NCBI GenBank assembly: GCA_030601885.1
Contig: JAUWAU010000011.1
Span: 124,001-188,000, forward strand
DNA from: Armatimonadota bacterium
GTDB lineage: Bacteria > Armatimonadota > Zipacnadia > JAUWAU01
DNA length: 64,000 nucleotides
Direction of reading: 5' to 3'
Shown here one piece after another: positions 17,977 to 26,314 of this stretch. Numbering within the stretch: position 1 is the stretch's first letter; every line of letters starts with the position of its first letter. A program made the translations under genes and the position numbers. A model generated the notes under the pieces. It was not told where the DNA came from, did not search any database, and saw nothing but the letters and a program-made list of their open reading frames with translations.

Positions 17977-20511
17977 TCACTTCTGGGCGACGGTGATGCC
18001 GTCGGCGTTCGCTCGAATCACAAGGTGATATTCCCGGCCTGCCCGGATCATCGGCCCTCGGCTGGTCACGCCCGTTGGCAGCAGGAGGGCACCGCCGACG
18101 CCGGTCGCGACGATGCCGCTGGAGGTGAACTCGCACGTCCGGACGCCGCCATCGAGCGTGACATCGCACTCCTGCTCGCCGCCTCCGCGCGCTGCCGTCA
18201 GGAGAACTCGCCACAGGATCTCCGGAGAGGTGTCCGGGCGCTCCGCGGGCCTCCAGCCGCCGAGTGGCCGCGGCTCTTTCCCCGCGAGCACGTCAATGAA
18301 GTCCGCGTACATCCCCACCACACACTCATACGCAGTCGTGCCCCGACCATGTGGATACACCGGCCAACACTCGGCGCCATGCTTCGCCTCCAGCGCGTAC
18401 GCCTGCGCCAGGAGCTCGTTGCACACCGTGGCCAGGCGTGCCACCGCCTTGGAATCGAGCTTGCCTGCCGTCTCTGTGGACTGCTCGCCTGCGCGCCTGA
18501 GCTGCAGGCCCCGGAAGAACGCCTCGCCGATCTGCCGCCACAGGGCGGCGCAATCGGCGCCCAGCGCCAGGTAGCCCTTCAGCTCCTCGTAGTCCGCCGG
18601 CGCGAGGTCGGGCTTCGCCCGCTCGAGGTCGCCCATGGACACCTCGGCCAGCCGAATGGCCTCCTCCTTGTCCGCGATGACCTTCGCCATCAGCTCGTCG
18701 TCCGGCTGCAGGAGTTGCTGCCCGAGGGAAGCACGTGAGGGATCTGTCGCGCTGATGAGCGCCACGCTCGACCGGAGGTTGTCCCACGCGTTGTACGGCC
18801 CGCGGAACATGGGCGGGATCTGTCCGTGAGCCGAGGTCGAGTAGAATCCCAACGAATTAGAGAACTTCTCGAATGTCGCCTCCGTCCGCTGCAGAGCCTG
18901 CGCGACGCGGCGGGCCGCTCGCTGACCGTAGTGCCGCTCGCACCACGCCCGCCACAGCGCCGACGGCTTCTGCTTCGGGTCCCAGAGCAGTTGTGAGACG
19001 AAGTACACGTTGAACTCGTTCGGCGTCTCGAACACCGAACGCGGGTACCGCTGGTGATCGATGCGCCCGGCGGCGCCGAGCGACCCTGACCGAAGGGTCA
19101 GAGGTCGCCCCGCCCTGCCAGGGGTCAGGGGCGATCCCTGCGCCGCGGCGTACGCGATGTGCTTGCGGTAATATTGAGCCGGCAGGCAGATGATGTGCGT
19201 CTTTCCGCGAAACTCCCCGGCGAGGGTGAACTCCGTGATCTTCGGCCGATCGCCAACGGCGGCGATGGCGGGATTGTGGGGCAGAAGCAGGCCGTAGAAG
19301 TCCGCGGGCACGGCTTTCGACATCACCGTAATCGCATCCCGCGGCACTTCGGCAATGGCATCAACGATGGTCTGAATGTCCTCGTGGCTATGCGCAAACG
19401 TGCGTACCACGAGCCGCTTCCCGTGCCGCCTGCAGGCATTGAGCGCATGCGTGATGATGTCGCGGATGTTCTCGTAGGGCTTCCGTTCCTTGCACGTGCC
19501 GCACTCGCAGGCCGGGGCTGAGAGCAGGCTAATCTGCGTTTCGGCGAACACGAGCACGATGCCGGCGATATCGGGCACGATGCGGAAGAACTCGTCGTAC
19601 TGCCCCTCGAGCAGCTCCCACAGCTTCGGCTGTGACGGACAGAGCGTGGCGCCATTGCCCGCCAGCTCCGGATACACCCGCGTCACCTCCGGCGGCACGT
19701 GCAGTTGGTGATCCCAGAGGTAGATATCGACGCCGTACTTCCGTGCTTCGGCGACGAGCCGATTGGTGGCCTCCGCCTGCGCTTTGCGCTCCGCGGCGCG
19801 CCGGTCGCGGTAGATGGCGTGCAGCTCGGGGAATCGCTCGTAGCTGAGGTAGGTATGCACCTCGCCCGCGTCGTGCCTGCCCATAAGGACGAGCCCATTG
19901 ACCCGATACCCGGGCGCCCGGCGCAGCACGTCCTCGAGATACGCGAGGTAGTGCTCGTTGGCGTACCAATAGGGCGACCCGCCCTCGTGCTTGTTCCAGA
20001 AGTCCTCGAGCTGCGTCTCCCACCAGCGGATGGGAAAGGCGGGCTTCGTGGCCACGTTGAGCTTCTCAGGGAGCCCGTTGAGGGTGCGCACCCGCGACGC
20101 GAACTCGTAGGCGCCGTACAGCGTCCCACGCGCATCCACGCCGGCGATGATCCATATCTTCGCCTGCCGATGCCACGGATTCGGGAGGAGCTTGAGCACG
20201 AATCCTTCCGGCCCGGGGTTCTGAGGCCCGAGTTTGACGAGCCCTCGTCGCGCCAACTCGGCGATGAGCGCATTCGACTCCCGCTCGCCAATGACAACCA
20301 GATCTCCGCGCCGCTGCTCGGGCGTAAGCTCCCCAGCGGAGACCTCGGTGACACGCCCCTCCAACGTGCTCTGCAGCGCCCCGCGGACGTGCGCCACGTA
20401 CGTCGTCTGCACGGGCTCGGACTGCTCACCGACGACCAGGCACACGTCGCTGGCGCCATCTTGGAGCGGCAGCAATGCTGCTAAGGGAATGAGGAGGCAC
20501 ATGGGGCTCAT
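17977..20511 (-). CDS. Secreted GH67 alpha-glucuronidase-like protein
   Basis: An exported protein of about 844 residues. After a short signal peptide it has an alpha/beta N-terminal domain with the GH67/GH20-type signature (IAGVDARGTLYGAYEF), then a long TIM-barrel region (PIRWWETQLEDFW ... VNGLVLMGRHDAGEV ... LVFAETQISL, ACECGTCKERKP), and a helical C-terminal part ending in a small beta domain. GH67 enzymes remove glucuronic acid side chains from xylan oligomers, but similarity here is at domain level and catalytic acids cannot be assigned by eye. I chose ATG 20511 (AGAGG upstream) because the longer frame to 20568 runs through a palindromic repeat. About 21 residues near 457-477 are encoded by a palindromic insertion. 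It lies beside an isomerase-like gene. Confidence 0.72.
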   Translation of the reverse strand: MSPMCLLIPLAALLPLQDGASDVCLVVGEQSEPVQTTYVAHVRGALQSTLEGRVTEVSAGELTPEQRRGDLVVIGERESNALIAELARRGLVKLGPQNPGPEGFVLKLLPNPWHRQAKIWIIAGVDARGTLYGAYEFASRVRTLNGLPEKLNVATKPAFPIRWWETQLEDFWNKHEGGSPYWYANEHYLAYLEDVLRRAPGYRVNGLVLMGRHDAGEVHTYLSYERFPELHAIYRDRRAAERKAQAEATNRLVAEARKYGVDIYLWDHQLHVPPEVTRVYPELAGNGATLCPSQPKLWELLEGQYDEFFRIVPDIAGIVLVFAETQISLLSAPACECGTCKERKPYENIRDIITHALNACRRHGKRLVVRTFAHSHEDIQTIVDAIAEVPRDAITVMSKAVPADFYGLLLPHNPAIAAVGDRPKITEFTLAGEFRGKTHIICLPAQYYRKHIAYAAAQGSPLTPGRAGRPLTLRSGSLGAAGRIDHQRYPRSVFETPNEFNVYFVSQLLWDPKQKPSALWRAWCERHYGQRAARRVAQALQRTEATFEKFSNSLGFYSTSAHGQIPPMFRGPYNAWDNLRSSVALISATDPSRASLGQQLLQPDDELMAKVIADKEEAIRLAEVSMGDLERAKPDLAPADYEELKGYLALGADCAALWRQIGEAFFRGLQLRRAGEQSTETAGKLDSKAVARLATVCNELLAQAYALEAKHGAECWPVYPHGRGTTAYECVVGMYADFIDVLAGKEPRPLGGWRPAERPDTSPEILWRVLLTAARGGGEQECDVTLDGGVRTCEFTSSGIVATGVGGALLLPTGVTSRGPMIRAGREYHLVIRANADGITVAQK
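19081..19140. repeat. Palindromic insert inside the GH67-like coding region
   Basis: Sixty bases holding two inverted repeats (CTGACC-GAA-GGGTCAG, and CGCCCC with GGGGCG 18 bases apart). They read through in frame as a Pro/Gly/Arg/Leu-rich peptide between two segments that look like conserved protein. Its base pattern resembles small dispersed palindromes rather than the flanking gene. Confidence 0.5.
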
Positions 20512-20535
20512 AGCGACCTCTCTGTCCCACGTCCC

Positions 20536-20564
20536 GTAGGGGCGACCCGTCGGGTCGCCCCTAC
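20536..20564. repeat. 29-bp palindrome (REP-like), copy 1
   Basis: An almost perfect inverted repeat: GTAGGGGCGACCC, a 3-base centre, then GGGTCGCCCCTAC. A second copy with three differences lies at 53715-53743. Between the isomerase-like and GH67-like genes it could act as an RNA-stabilising stem or weak terminator. Confidence 0.8.
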
Positions 20565-20587
20565 CCAACGGACAACGTGTCGGTTGC

Positions 20588-21361
20588 CTACAACCCGATC
20601 TTCCGGAGATACTCCATACTCTCCGTGACCGACACCTTGGGATCCTTCTCGGAGCGATCCTGCTCGCACACGATCCACTCGGGGTTCTGCTTCAGCGCCG
20701 CATCGCGCGCCGACTCCAGATCCACCTCGCCCTGACCGAGTTCGATGAAGTACGGTCGCCCTGACGGATCCTCTTTGTTGGGCCCGCCGTCTTTGAAGTG
20801 GAAGTACTCCGCCCGATCGGCGTGGCGGGCGATGAACTCGGCCGGATCCTCGCCGCCGATGTGCACCCAATACACGTCCAGGCACAGCTTCACCAGCTCC
20901 GGATCGGTCAACTCGCACAGCCGGTGCATGCCCTTGACGCCGCCGAGGTCCTCGAACTCCCACGCGTGGTTGTGGTAGCAGAACACCAGCCCCTCGTCTT
21001 TGCACCTCCGCCCGAGCTCGTTGAACGTCTCCGCCGAGTCCTCGTATCCCTTGATGCTTGACCGGTCCGACACGCCGGAGCAAATGAGGTACCGCGAATT
21101 GACGGCCTTCAGATACGCCATGTTCTGCTCGACGTTGTCCGGCTGTGTCAGATCGCCATAGCCGCCGTGGACGCCGGTGACGAGCAGTCCCGTGTCGGCG
21201 AGCGCCTTCTTCGCCGCCTCCTCGCCACATCCCTGGAAGAGATTCCCCGCCTCGATGCCCTCGTATCCCGCCTCTTTCACCTCGGCCAGCACGCCGGCGA
21301 GATCCTCATTCTGGCGACCTCCAAACACAATAAGCTGCACGCCGATCTTCGGCTTCGCCAT
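20588..21361 (-). CDS. Sugar phosphate isomerase/epimerase-like TIM barrel
   Basis: A cytoplasmic AP-endonuclease-2-type TIM barrel of 257 residues, a family that includes xylose isomerase-like, inosose dehydratase and sugar epimerases. Likely metal ligands are visible: YHNHAWEF (His130-Glu135 region), LDVYW (Asp162), FHFKDG (His188) and the final Glu233 (VCEQDRS). The frame is open to 21595, but the ATG at 21361 has GGAGG nine bases upstream and begins the conserved fold (KIGVQL). It is followed by the GH67-like gene on the same strand 77 bases later, suggesting use of the released sugar; substrate unknown. Confidence 0.88.
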   Translation of the reverse strand: MAKPKIGVQLIVFGGRQNEDLAGVLAEVKEAGYEGIEAGNLFQGCGEEAAKKALADTGLLVTGVHGGYGDLTQPDNVEQNMAYLKAVNSRYLICSGVSDRSSIKGYEDSAETFNELGRRCKDEGLVFCYHNHAWEFEDLGGVKGMHRLCELTDPELVKLCLDVYWVHIGGEDPAEFIARHADRAEYFHFKDGGPNKEDPSGRPYFIELGQGEVDLESARDAALKQNPEWIVCEQDRSEKDPKVSVTESMEYLRKIGL

Positions 21362-21599
21362 AGCAGTTCGCCTCCGATTCTTCTGCGCGGTAATGTCCCG
21401 CAAGGTTCGCGTCGGTTGGGGGATTCCCTGCCCGGGGCCCGCGCGCCCCAGGAGAAGCTTGCGCCGCGCAGACGCGCCGGCCGCGCCTGGCGTGGCATCG
21501 CGCACGTGTTGAACAGGGACTGTAACAAAGAATTCACAGGGCTCGAGGAAGGAGCCGATGTCAGAGGAGCGAAATAGGACGCAGCATAGCCTCAATTAC

Positions 21600-21795
21600 G
21601 GGCTGTAGCTATCGGCCGGTGTAGCACTGGTGCACGGTATTACGTGGCTATGTGTTCGACGCATATGAATGTGCCCATGCGTTCGGTAGGCGAGTTCATC
21701 TGCAATGAGGCACCAGGCGAGCCAGGGATGTGGGTCCCTTGTGCGCTGAGAGGCCGACCGCAAGCTGGCATTGCGCCTGATGGTCGGCCTTTTTT
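21600..21795 (+). ncRNA. Candidate leader RNA or small RNA ending in a strong terminator
   Basis: No protein gene on the plus strand precedes the terminator at 21751-21795, so some RNA must start within the intergenic region. The stretch 21600-21750 contains several short inverted repeats and no convincing ORF. It is either an attenuated leader of the gene at 21883 or an independent small RNA. I recognise no conserved core of 6S RNA, SRP RNA, RNase P, tmRNA or a known riboswitch. The 5' end is a guess. 21362-21599 shows nothing recognisable. Confidence 0.35.
21751..21795 (+). terminator. Strong intrinsic terminator 87 bases upstream of a gene start
   Basis: AGGCCGACC (21751-21759) pairs perfectly with GGTCGGCCT (21782-21790), with an inner CGCAA/TTGCG stem, followed by TTTTTT (21790-21795). 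Only the plus-strand reading has a T-run. The next gene starts at 21883 in the same direction. Confidence 0.88.
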
Positions 21796-21882
21796 GGGTT
21801 TGGGTACTCAACCGCAAGAGCAAGCGGAAAGTGGGCGCGACCATATCGCCGGTCGCAGCAGCGACCGAGGGGAGTGGGACAC

Positions 21883-22890
21883 ATGCGGTACTGGCGTAGT
21901 CCGACTTTGGCCTGGCTGGTAGTGTGGTGCCTGCTGTCTCCTGCTGTGGCGGGTGCGCAGGCTCCGGAAGAGCCGGCGACGCCGGCGAAGTATAGAGTTG
22001 CCATCGTGCCCTTCGAGGTACAGGGCGGGCGCCGCGGCACGCAGAACGCTGTCGATCCGACGTTGCGGCAGGTCTTCCAGGACGAGGGGTTCGAGTGCGT
22101 CCCCGGCCAACTCGTGTCCGACTCCTGCAACGAGCTCAATATACCTCAGCAAGGCCTCGTGCCCGACACAGCTTTGCTGGCTCTGGGTGAGAGACTGCAG
22201 GCGCGCTACGTGGTCGCTGGCAGCATGACCATCCGGTCCAAGCGCACGTGGCACATTCTTGGACCAAGGGCCAAGGCGCGGGTGCTGATTGACACCAAGA
22301 TAGTCGATACGGAAAAGCGTGCCGTGGTGTTTCATCCGACCGATGCGGGCAAGACCGCCAGGCATCGGCAAGGCGCACAGACCGCCGTCGGAGTGCTGGT
22401 CAGCCTTCCGCTTGTGCTCTTCATGGGCGGCAGCCGGGGCAAGATGGAGAGGCGGGCCTTGCCGAAGTCCCTGCGGGCGGTCTACGCGGAGTTCTTCGAT
22501 TCGTTGGAGAAGGCGGTGGGGCCTATCGAGGAGGGTGCTCCGCCTGAGGAGGAGCCCAGCCGGCAGGCGGCGCCGAGCGGCGTGGTACTGCTGACGAACG
22601 GTGACAAGCTCACCGGCACGATTCTGAGCCCGGAGGAACTCAGCATCGAAACGGCTTACGGCACCGTCACGGTGAAGCTGCGCGAAATCTCCAAGATCAC
22701 GCTGGCCACTGGCGACCCACCGTCGGATGTGCTGCTGCTCGCTAACGACGATCAACTCTCTGGCAAGCTGCAGCTATCGGGCCTTTCCGTGGCGCTGAAG
22801 AGCGGCCAGAAGGTCGAGCTGGAGAGGGAGCAGATCAAGAGCCTGGAAGTCATCGGGCCGCAAGAGCTGGATGAGCAGGAAAAGGAGTAG
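21883..22890 (+). CDS. Secreted CsgG/TolB-like protein of unknown function
   Basis: A 335-residue exported protein. The signal peptide (MRYWRSPTLAWLVVWCLLSP, ending AVAGAQA) is followed by an alpha/beta domain with the pattern of CsgG/TolB-N-like domains (YRVAIVPFEVQGG ... FECVPGQLVSD ... ALGERLQARYVVAGSM) and a C-terminal domain with repeated short strands (LLTNGDKLTGTILS, LLANDDQLSGKLQLSG) before a charged tail. Such proteins often help assemble surface polymers or sense envelope state, but nothing here fixes the role. ATG 21883 follows GAGGGGA. Its leader holds an intrinsic terminator, so expression may be attenuated. Confidence 0.75.
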   Translation: MRYWRSPTLAWLVVWCLLSPAVAGAQAPEEPATPAKYRVAIVPFEVQGGRRGTQNAVDPTLRQVFQDEGFECVPGQLVSDSCNELNIPQQGLVPDTALLALGERLQARYVVAGSMTIRSKRTWHILGPRAKARVLIDTKIVDTEKRAVVFHPTDAGKTARHRQGAQTAVGVLVSLPLVLFMGGSRGKMERRALPKSLRAVYAEFFDSLEKAVGPIEEGAPPEEEPSRQAAPSGVVLLTNGDKLTGTILSPEELSIETAYGTVTVKLREISKITLATGDPPSDVLLLANDDQLSGKLQLSGLSVALKSGQKVELEREQIKSLEVIGPQELDEQEKE

Positions 22891-22985
22891 CTCTGCAGGT
22901 GTCTCCCCGGGGCCCGGCACGGGGAGAAGCAGGTCGAAAGCATCCGCCGGGCCTTCGCGCCACTCAATGGATAGGAGGCTGTGAC

Positions 22986-23263
22986 ATGCGGAACAGGGCG
23001 GCTATTGGGGGCATTCTTCTCGGCATGCTGATATTGAGTGGCTGTGGCGGAGGAGGGGGGCACCACCTCGACAGTTGACTGAGGAAGAGGCTCAGGGCAT
23101 GCTCGCTACAAGTGGCCGGGTCGCTCAGGCAGTTCTCGGCACGTTCGACCCGGATGACCCTGAGGGAAGTCTTAGACAAATCGCTAGGAATGTTGGGAGC
23201 ATGCCGAACGTCGTCCGCTCCGCCCCAAAAGACTTCCCTGAGCATTGTGTTGCCTCCGGGTGA
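22986..23263 (+). pseudogene. Small lipoprotein gene with frameshift in a G-tract
   Basis: AGGAGG followed by ATG 22986 starts a clear lipoprotein signal (MRNRAAIGGILLGM, lipobox LSGC, Cys20) that stops after 30 codons at 23078. A run of six G lies just after the lipobox (23055-23060). Shifting frame there joins the signal to a second open frame that continues to 23263 (TEEEAQGMLATSGRV, SLRQIARNVGSMPNV), giving a plausible lipoprotein of about 91 residues. In the unshifted state the second frame could only start from TTG 23075, overlapping the stop. It could be a decayed gene, a sequencing error, or slippage-controlled expression. Function unknown. 23264-23431 shows nothing else. Confidence 0.55.
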
Positions 23264-23431
23264 GCACTGCGGCAACACAAGTTGCTCGCCTATTTCGCCT
23301 GTCCTGCCCGTGCCTGCACCAGATGCCAAATGCGTCGCCGACGGTGCGGCGTGGACCCGGGGACAGGCCCCCCCCGACGCCTTCGCTTTTGGAACCGCAT
23401 GTGGTATCATAGTCTCGGGGGCAGCGGGGCA

Positions 23432-23686
23432 ATGCAAAGGCGGGACAAACGCCGAGAGGCGATCGAGCGGAACCCTCGGCGGGTACGCTTCCAGGACCTG
23501 GATGCCCTGCTTCGCTCCTATGGCTTTGAGCGGCGGCAGCGCCGGCGCGGCTCCAGCCACTACGTGTATCGGCGCGGACGCTGGCATCTCACCGTGCCCG
23601 CCCGACGGCCCCATCTGCGGCTCTATGTGGTGCGGGAGGCTCTCGGCGTTCTGCGAGAGATCGACGCGGAAGAGGAGGAGGAATGA
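23432..23686 (+). CDS. hicA: HicA-type mRNA interferase toxin
   Basis: HicA toxins are small double-stranded-RNA-binding-fold ribonucleases that cleave mRNA. The 84-residue product shows the family pattern: DLDALLRSYGFER, then GSSHYVYRRG with the catalytic-type His43, then LTVPARRPHLRLYVVREAL. It has an 18-residue basic N-terminal extension compared with typical short HicA, and no upstream Shine-Dalgarno is obvious. Its stop overlaps the hicB start, and toxin-first order is standard for hicAB. A possible -10 (TATCAT, 23405-23410) lies just upstream. Confidence 0.85.
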   Translation: MQRRDKRREAIERNPRRVRFQDLDALLRSYGFERRQRRRGSSHYVYRRGRWHLTVPARRPHLRLYVVREALGVLREIDAEEEEE

Positions 23687-24102
23687 TGGCACGAACAGCG
23701 CTCCAACGAAACAACCTCGACCACTATCTGAAGCTCCCGTATGCCATTGAGCTGCGACAGTACGAGGACGGAACCTGGTTCGCCCGGATGCCCGAACTGC
23801 GCGGCTGCATGACCGAGGCGGACACCATGGAAAAGGCTGTAGCCATGATCCGCGACGCGCAGCGCGAGTGGATCGCGGCCGGCCTCGAGGACGGCACACC
23901 GATCCCTGAACCCGAGCAGGCCCGCGCCTACAGCGGGCAGTTTCGCGCCCGGCTGCCGCGCAGCCTACACCAACAACTGGCCGAACTCGCCGAGCAGGAA
24001 GGAACGAGTCTGAATCAGATGCTTGTCTCGCTGCTCAGCCGCGCTTTGGGTGCGCCGGCAACAGCGGCCCTGGCGCGAGAGAAGTCCGGCCGGCCCAAAT
24101 AG
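23683..24102 (+). CDS. hicB: HicB-family antitoxin with RHH domain
   Basis: The antitoxin partner of the preceding gene, coupled by an ATGATG overlap. The 139 residues comprise the HicB partial-RNase-H-like fold (YAIELRQYEDGTWFARMPELRGCMTEADT, residues about 18-85), which masks the toxin, and an Arc/MetJ-type ribbon-helix-helix domain at the C-terminus (QFRARLPRSLHQQLAELAEQ, SLNQMLVSLLSRAL) for operator binding and autoregulation. The two start codons at 23683 and 23686 cannot be separated; GGAGGAGG lies upstream. It ends 36 bases from a convergent gene. Confidence 0.9.
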   Translation: MMARTALQRNNLDHYLKLPYAIELRQYEDGTWFARMPELRGCMTEADTMEKAVAMIRDAQREWIAAGLEDGTPIPEPEQARAYSGQFRARLPRSLHQQLAELAEQEGTSLNQMLVSLLSRALGAPATAALAREKSGRPK

Positions 24103-24137
24103 ACCTCCCGGTCCGGGCCATGTAGCGGCGGATCAGT

Positions 24138-26279
24138 CTAGCCTCTACTACACCCGATCCGGACCACCTTGTAGATCCGCAGCCCCTCGACTGCCAGCCG
24201 GACTCGCCCTGCTTGCGTCCCAAATTGCAAGGTCTCGCCCCCCTCGCGCGCCGGGTCGAACAGCTCAACGCGCTCAGCTCGAAGGCCCGGCGGCAACGGC
24301 ACGCTGAGTTGCAGCCGTGGCACGACATCCGGATCGGGAGCGTCCACGCCAAGGGGCACATCGTAGTTCAGCAGGTGCACGATCACTTGCGGCCTTGGCA
24401 CCTCGCGACGCACAAAGGCATTTGCGCGCACCGCCGGATGCTCGCCCTCGTCGTCCACGATGACTGGCAGGTCCGTGGCTCCCGCGCTCGCCGCCCAGAG
24501 CACCACGCCCGTGCGAACGGGCAGCCGCTCGGACGCAATGCAGATGCCATCCCCGACGCGCCTGACGCGCACGCCCAGCTCGGCGTCCTGAGCGCCCTCA
24601 GTGGCCGGCTGCAGCCGCGGGCGTTCAAAGGCCTCCATGCGCAAGTCGGCCGTCGGATGATCTCCGACGAGTATCCCAATGCTTCCGTCTCGCACGAAGC
24701 CCTCGAAGGCGCGCAGTTGGCGCATGTCGGCATACTGCACATACGGCAGAACGACGACGCTGTAGCGCGCCAGATGCTCAGGCGTGAACTGCTCCTCGGT
24801 CACGTAGTCAAACAGCACGTGCTCCTCGAGGAGCTGCTGCGTGAGCTGCTTGACGCGCTGGAAATGGACGTTGTTGCCGTACAGCGCCTGCTCGGAGAAC
24901 ATCGCCACGCCCACCTGCGCCCACGAGTCCATGCCCGCGTACAGGTCGGGATGGGCCTCAAAGAAACTGCGGTACTCGTTGAGCGCATCGCCGAAGCGGT
25001 CGTAGGCGGGGCGAAGGAGGAAGCCTCCGCCGCCGCTGAACGCCGCCGCCTCGGCCATCCCCAGCCGCGCGATGTTGGCATTCATGTCCCACTCGGGCCG
25101 CGTACGTGGATAGCCGCCGCGCGTCAGGATCAGTGGCCGCACGCGGGCGCGGAGGCATTGCGTGTACTTGTGCTGGAAGATGTTGTCGTTGTAGTGGCGC
25201 ATGAAGATGTCTTCGACAAGGTTCACCCTCGCCAGCCCCGGGTGCGTGCCGTAATCGCCGATAGACCGCTCGAACATGATGTAGTCGCTGTCGCGATACA
25301 CGAGCTTCACGTGCTGCGGCCGCCCGTGGCCGCCGTTTGGGAAGATGATGAACGGCTTCCGCACGCGCTCGGCTCCCTCGCGCACGTCCCGTTGATGGTC
25401 GTAGAGGCTGCGGATCCAAAAGCGCTGCGTCTCCACCCACAGGAGACCATCCTCCTTACCCCGCGCGAGCGACACATCGGCGACATCCCGCGACCCGAAG
25501 TGCTTCTCTCGCTCCGCCGGGCTGTACCGCGCCGCGATGTAGTCCTTGAACTTCGTTTGGCAGTACTTGCAGTGGCAGCGTTGCGAGCCACTGTTGTCCA
25601 CGAAGCTGCCATCGTACCCGCACCGAGCCACCAGCTCGGCCACCTTCTGCAGGTAAGTGCGCCAGTTCGGGTTGTTCACGCAGGCGGCGTATCGGTGGTT
25701 CGGCTCGTACGGCGGATAGAAGGGCGTGTCGTACCTGTAGAATCGCACCAGCCCGCCGTCGGCATCCCGCTGCATCCACTCGATCGGGTCATCCGGCGGT
25801 CGTGGGCCGAGGTCGAAGCGGGCGTACTCGCCCCAGTGATCCCAGAAGTCCCACAGCCCGGCGCGCGTCTCGTGATGGCCCGCGATGGTCATGGAACAGA
25901 TGTAGGGCGTCACCATCTCGACGCCGGCTTTGTGCAGCTCGGCGACCATGGCAGTGAGCCCCTCGATGCGCTCGCGGAGCTCCTCGGGCGTCAGCCGCCG
26001 GGTGTAGTCGCCCTTGCCATAGGCCTGATTCTCGCCGCCCAGCGCCTGTATCGGCCCCCAGTTGTGCGTGACGGGGACGTCCTTGCCGAGATGCAGCAGC
26101 ATCGGCGGCGACTTCGACACCGCCTCCAGCCACTCCGGATATCCGAGGTGCTTGTTGCCGTAATCGAGCACGTACGTCACCGGCACGCGCGTCTGCCACC
26201 GCTCGTCGGCGCCGCTTGCCTGTGCGCTCAGCGCGACGAGGGTCAAGATCGAAAGGGCCACGAAGCCAAGCTGATTCAC
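24138..26279 (-). CDS. Secreted glycoside-hydrolase-like TIM-barrel protein
   Basis: A 713-residue exported protein. GTG 26279 is chosen because AGAGGAGG lies eight bases upstream and it opens a normal signal peptide (NQLGFVALSILTLVALSAQ). The body is a putative TIM barrel (YVLDYGNKHLGYPEWLEAV, EMVTPYICSMTIAGHHE, CGYDGSFVDNSGS) with a CxC-type cluster (QRCHCKYCQTKFKDYIAARY), followed by a flavodoxin-like beta-galactosidase-trimerisation-type domain (QLLEEHVLFDYVTEE, RYSVVVLPYVQYAD, LRAFEGFVRDGSIGILVGD) and a beta-rich end. The architecture resembles the hypothetical glycosyl hydrolase families allied to GH42. Substrate unknown. The convergent neighbour is hicB; upstream on the same strand is a small secreted protein whose stop overlaps this gene's region. 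Confidence 0.7.
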   Translation of the reverse strand: MNQLGFVALSILTLVALSAQASGADERWQTRVPVTYVLDYGNKHLGYPEWLEAVSKSPPMLLHLGKDVPVTHNWGPIQALGGENQAYGKGDYTRRLTPEELRERIEGLTAMVAELHKAGVEMVTPYICSMTIAGHHETRAGLWDFWDHWGEYARFDLGPRPPDDPIEWMQRDADGGLVRFYRYDTPFYPPYEPNHRYAACVNNPNWRTYLQKVAELVARCGYDGSFVDNSGSQRCHCKYCQTKFKDYIAARYSPAEREKHFGSRDVADVSLARGKEDGLLWVETQRFWIRSLYDHQRDVREGAERVRKPFIIFPNGGHGRPQHVKLVYRDSDYIMFERSIGDYGTHPGLARVNLVEDIFMRHYNDNIFQHKYTQCLRARVRPLILTRGGYPRTRPEWDMNANIARLGMAEAAAFSGGGGFLLRPAYDRFGDALNEYRSFFEAHPDLYAGMDSWAQVGVAMFSEQALYGNNVHFQRVKQLTQQLLEEHVLFDYVTEEQFTPEHLARYSVVVLPYVQYADMRQLRAFEGFVRDGSIGILVGDHPTADLRMEAFERPRLQPATEGAQDAELGVRVRRVGDGICIASERLPVRTGVVLWAASAGATDLPVIVDDEGEHPAVRANAFVRREVPRPQVIVHLLNYDVPLGVDAPDPDVVPRLQLSVPLPPGLRAERVELFDPAREGGETLQFGTQAGRVRLAVEGLRIYKVVRIGCSRG

Positions 26280-26314
26280 CGTGCAGCCTCCTCTGCGGGC
26301 ATGCAAGGTCGTCA

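Noticed and set aside
17665-18738. 357-codon plus-strand frame across the HAD and GH67-like genes
   Set aside because: Antisense to two recognisable genes; Arg/Ser/Pro-rich with no ribosome site.
23112-23750. 212-codon plus-strand frame spanning the lipoprotein and hicA region
   Set aside because: It overlaps hicA in another frame and has no ribosome site; hicA and hicB explain the coding signal.
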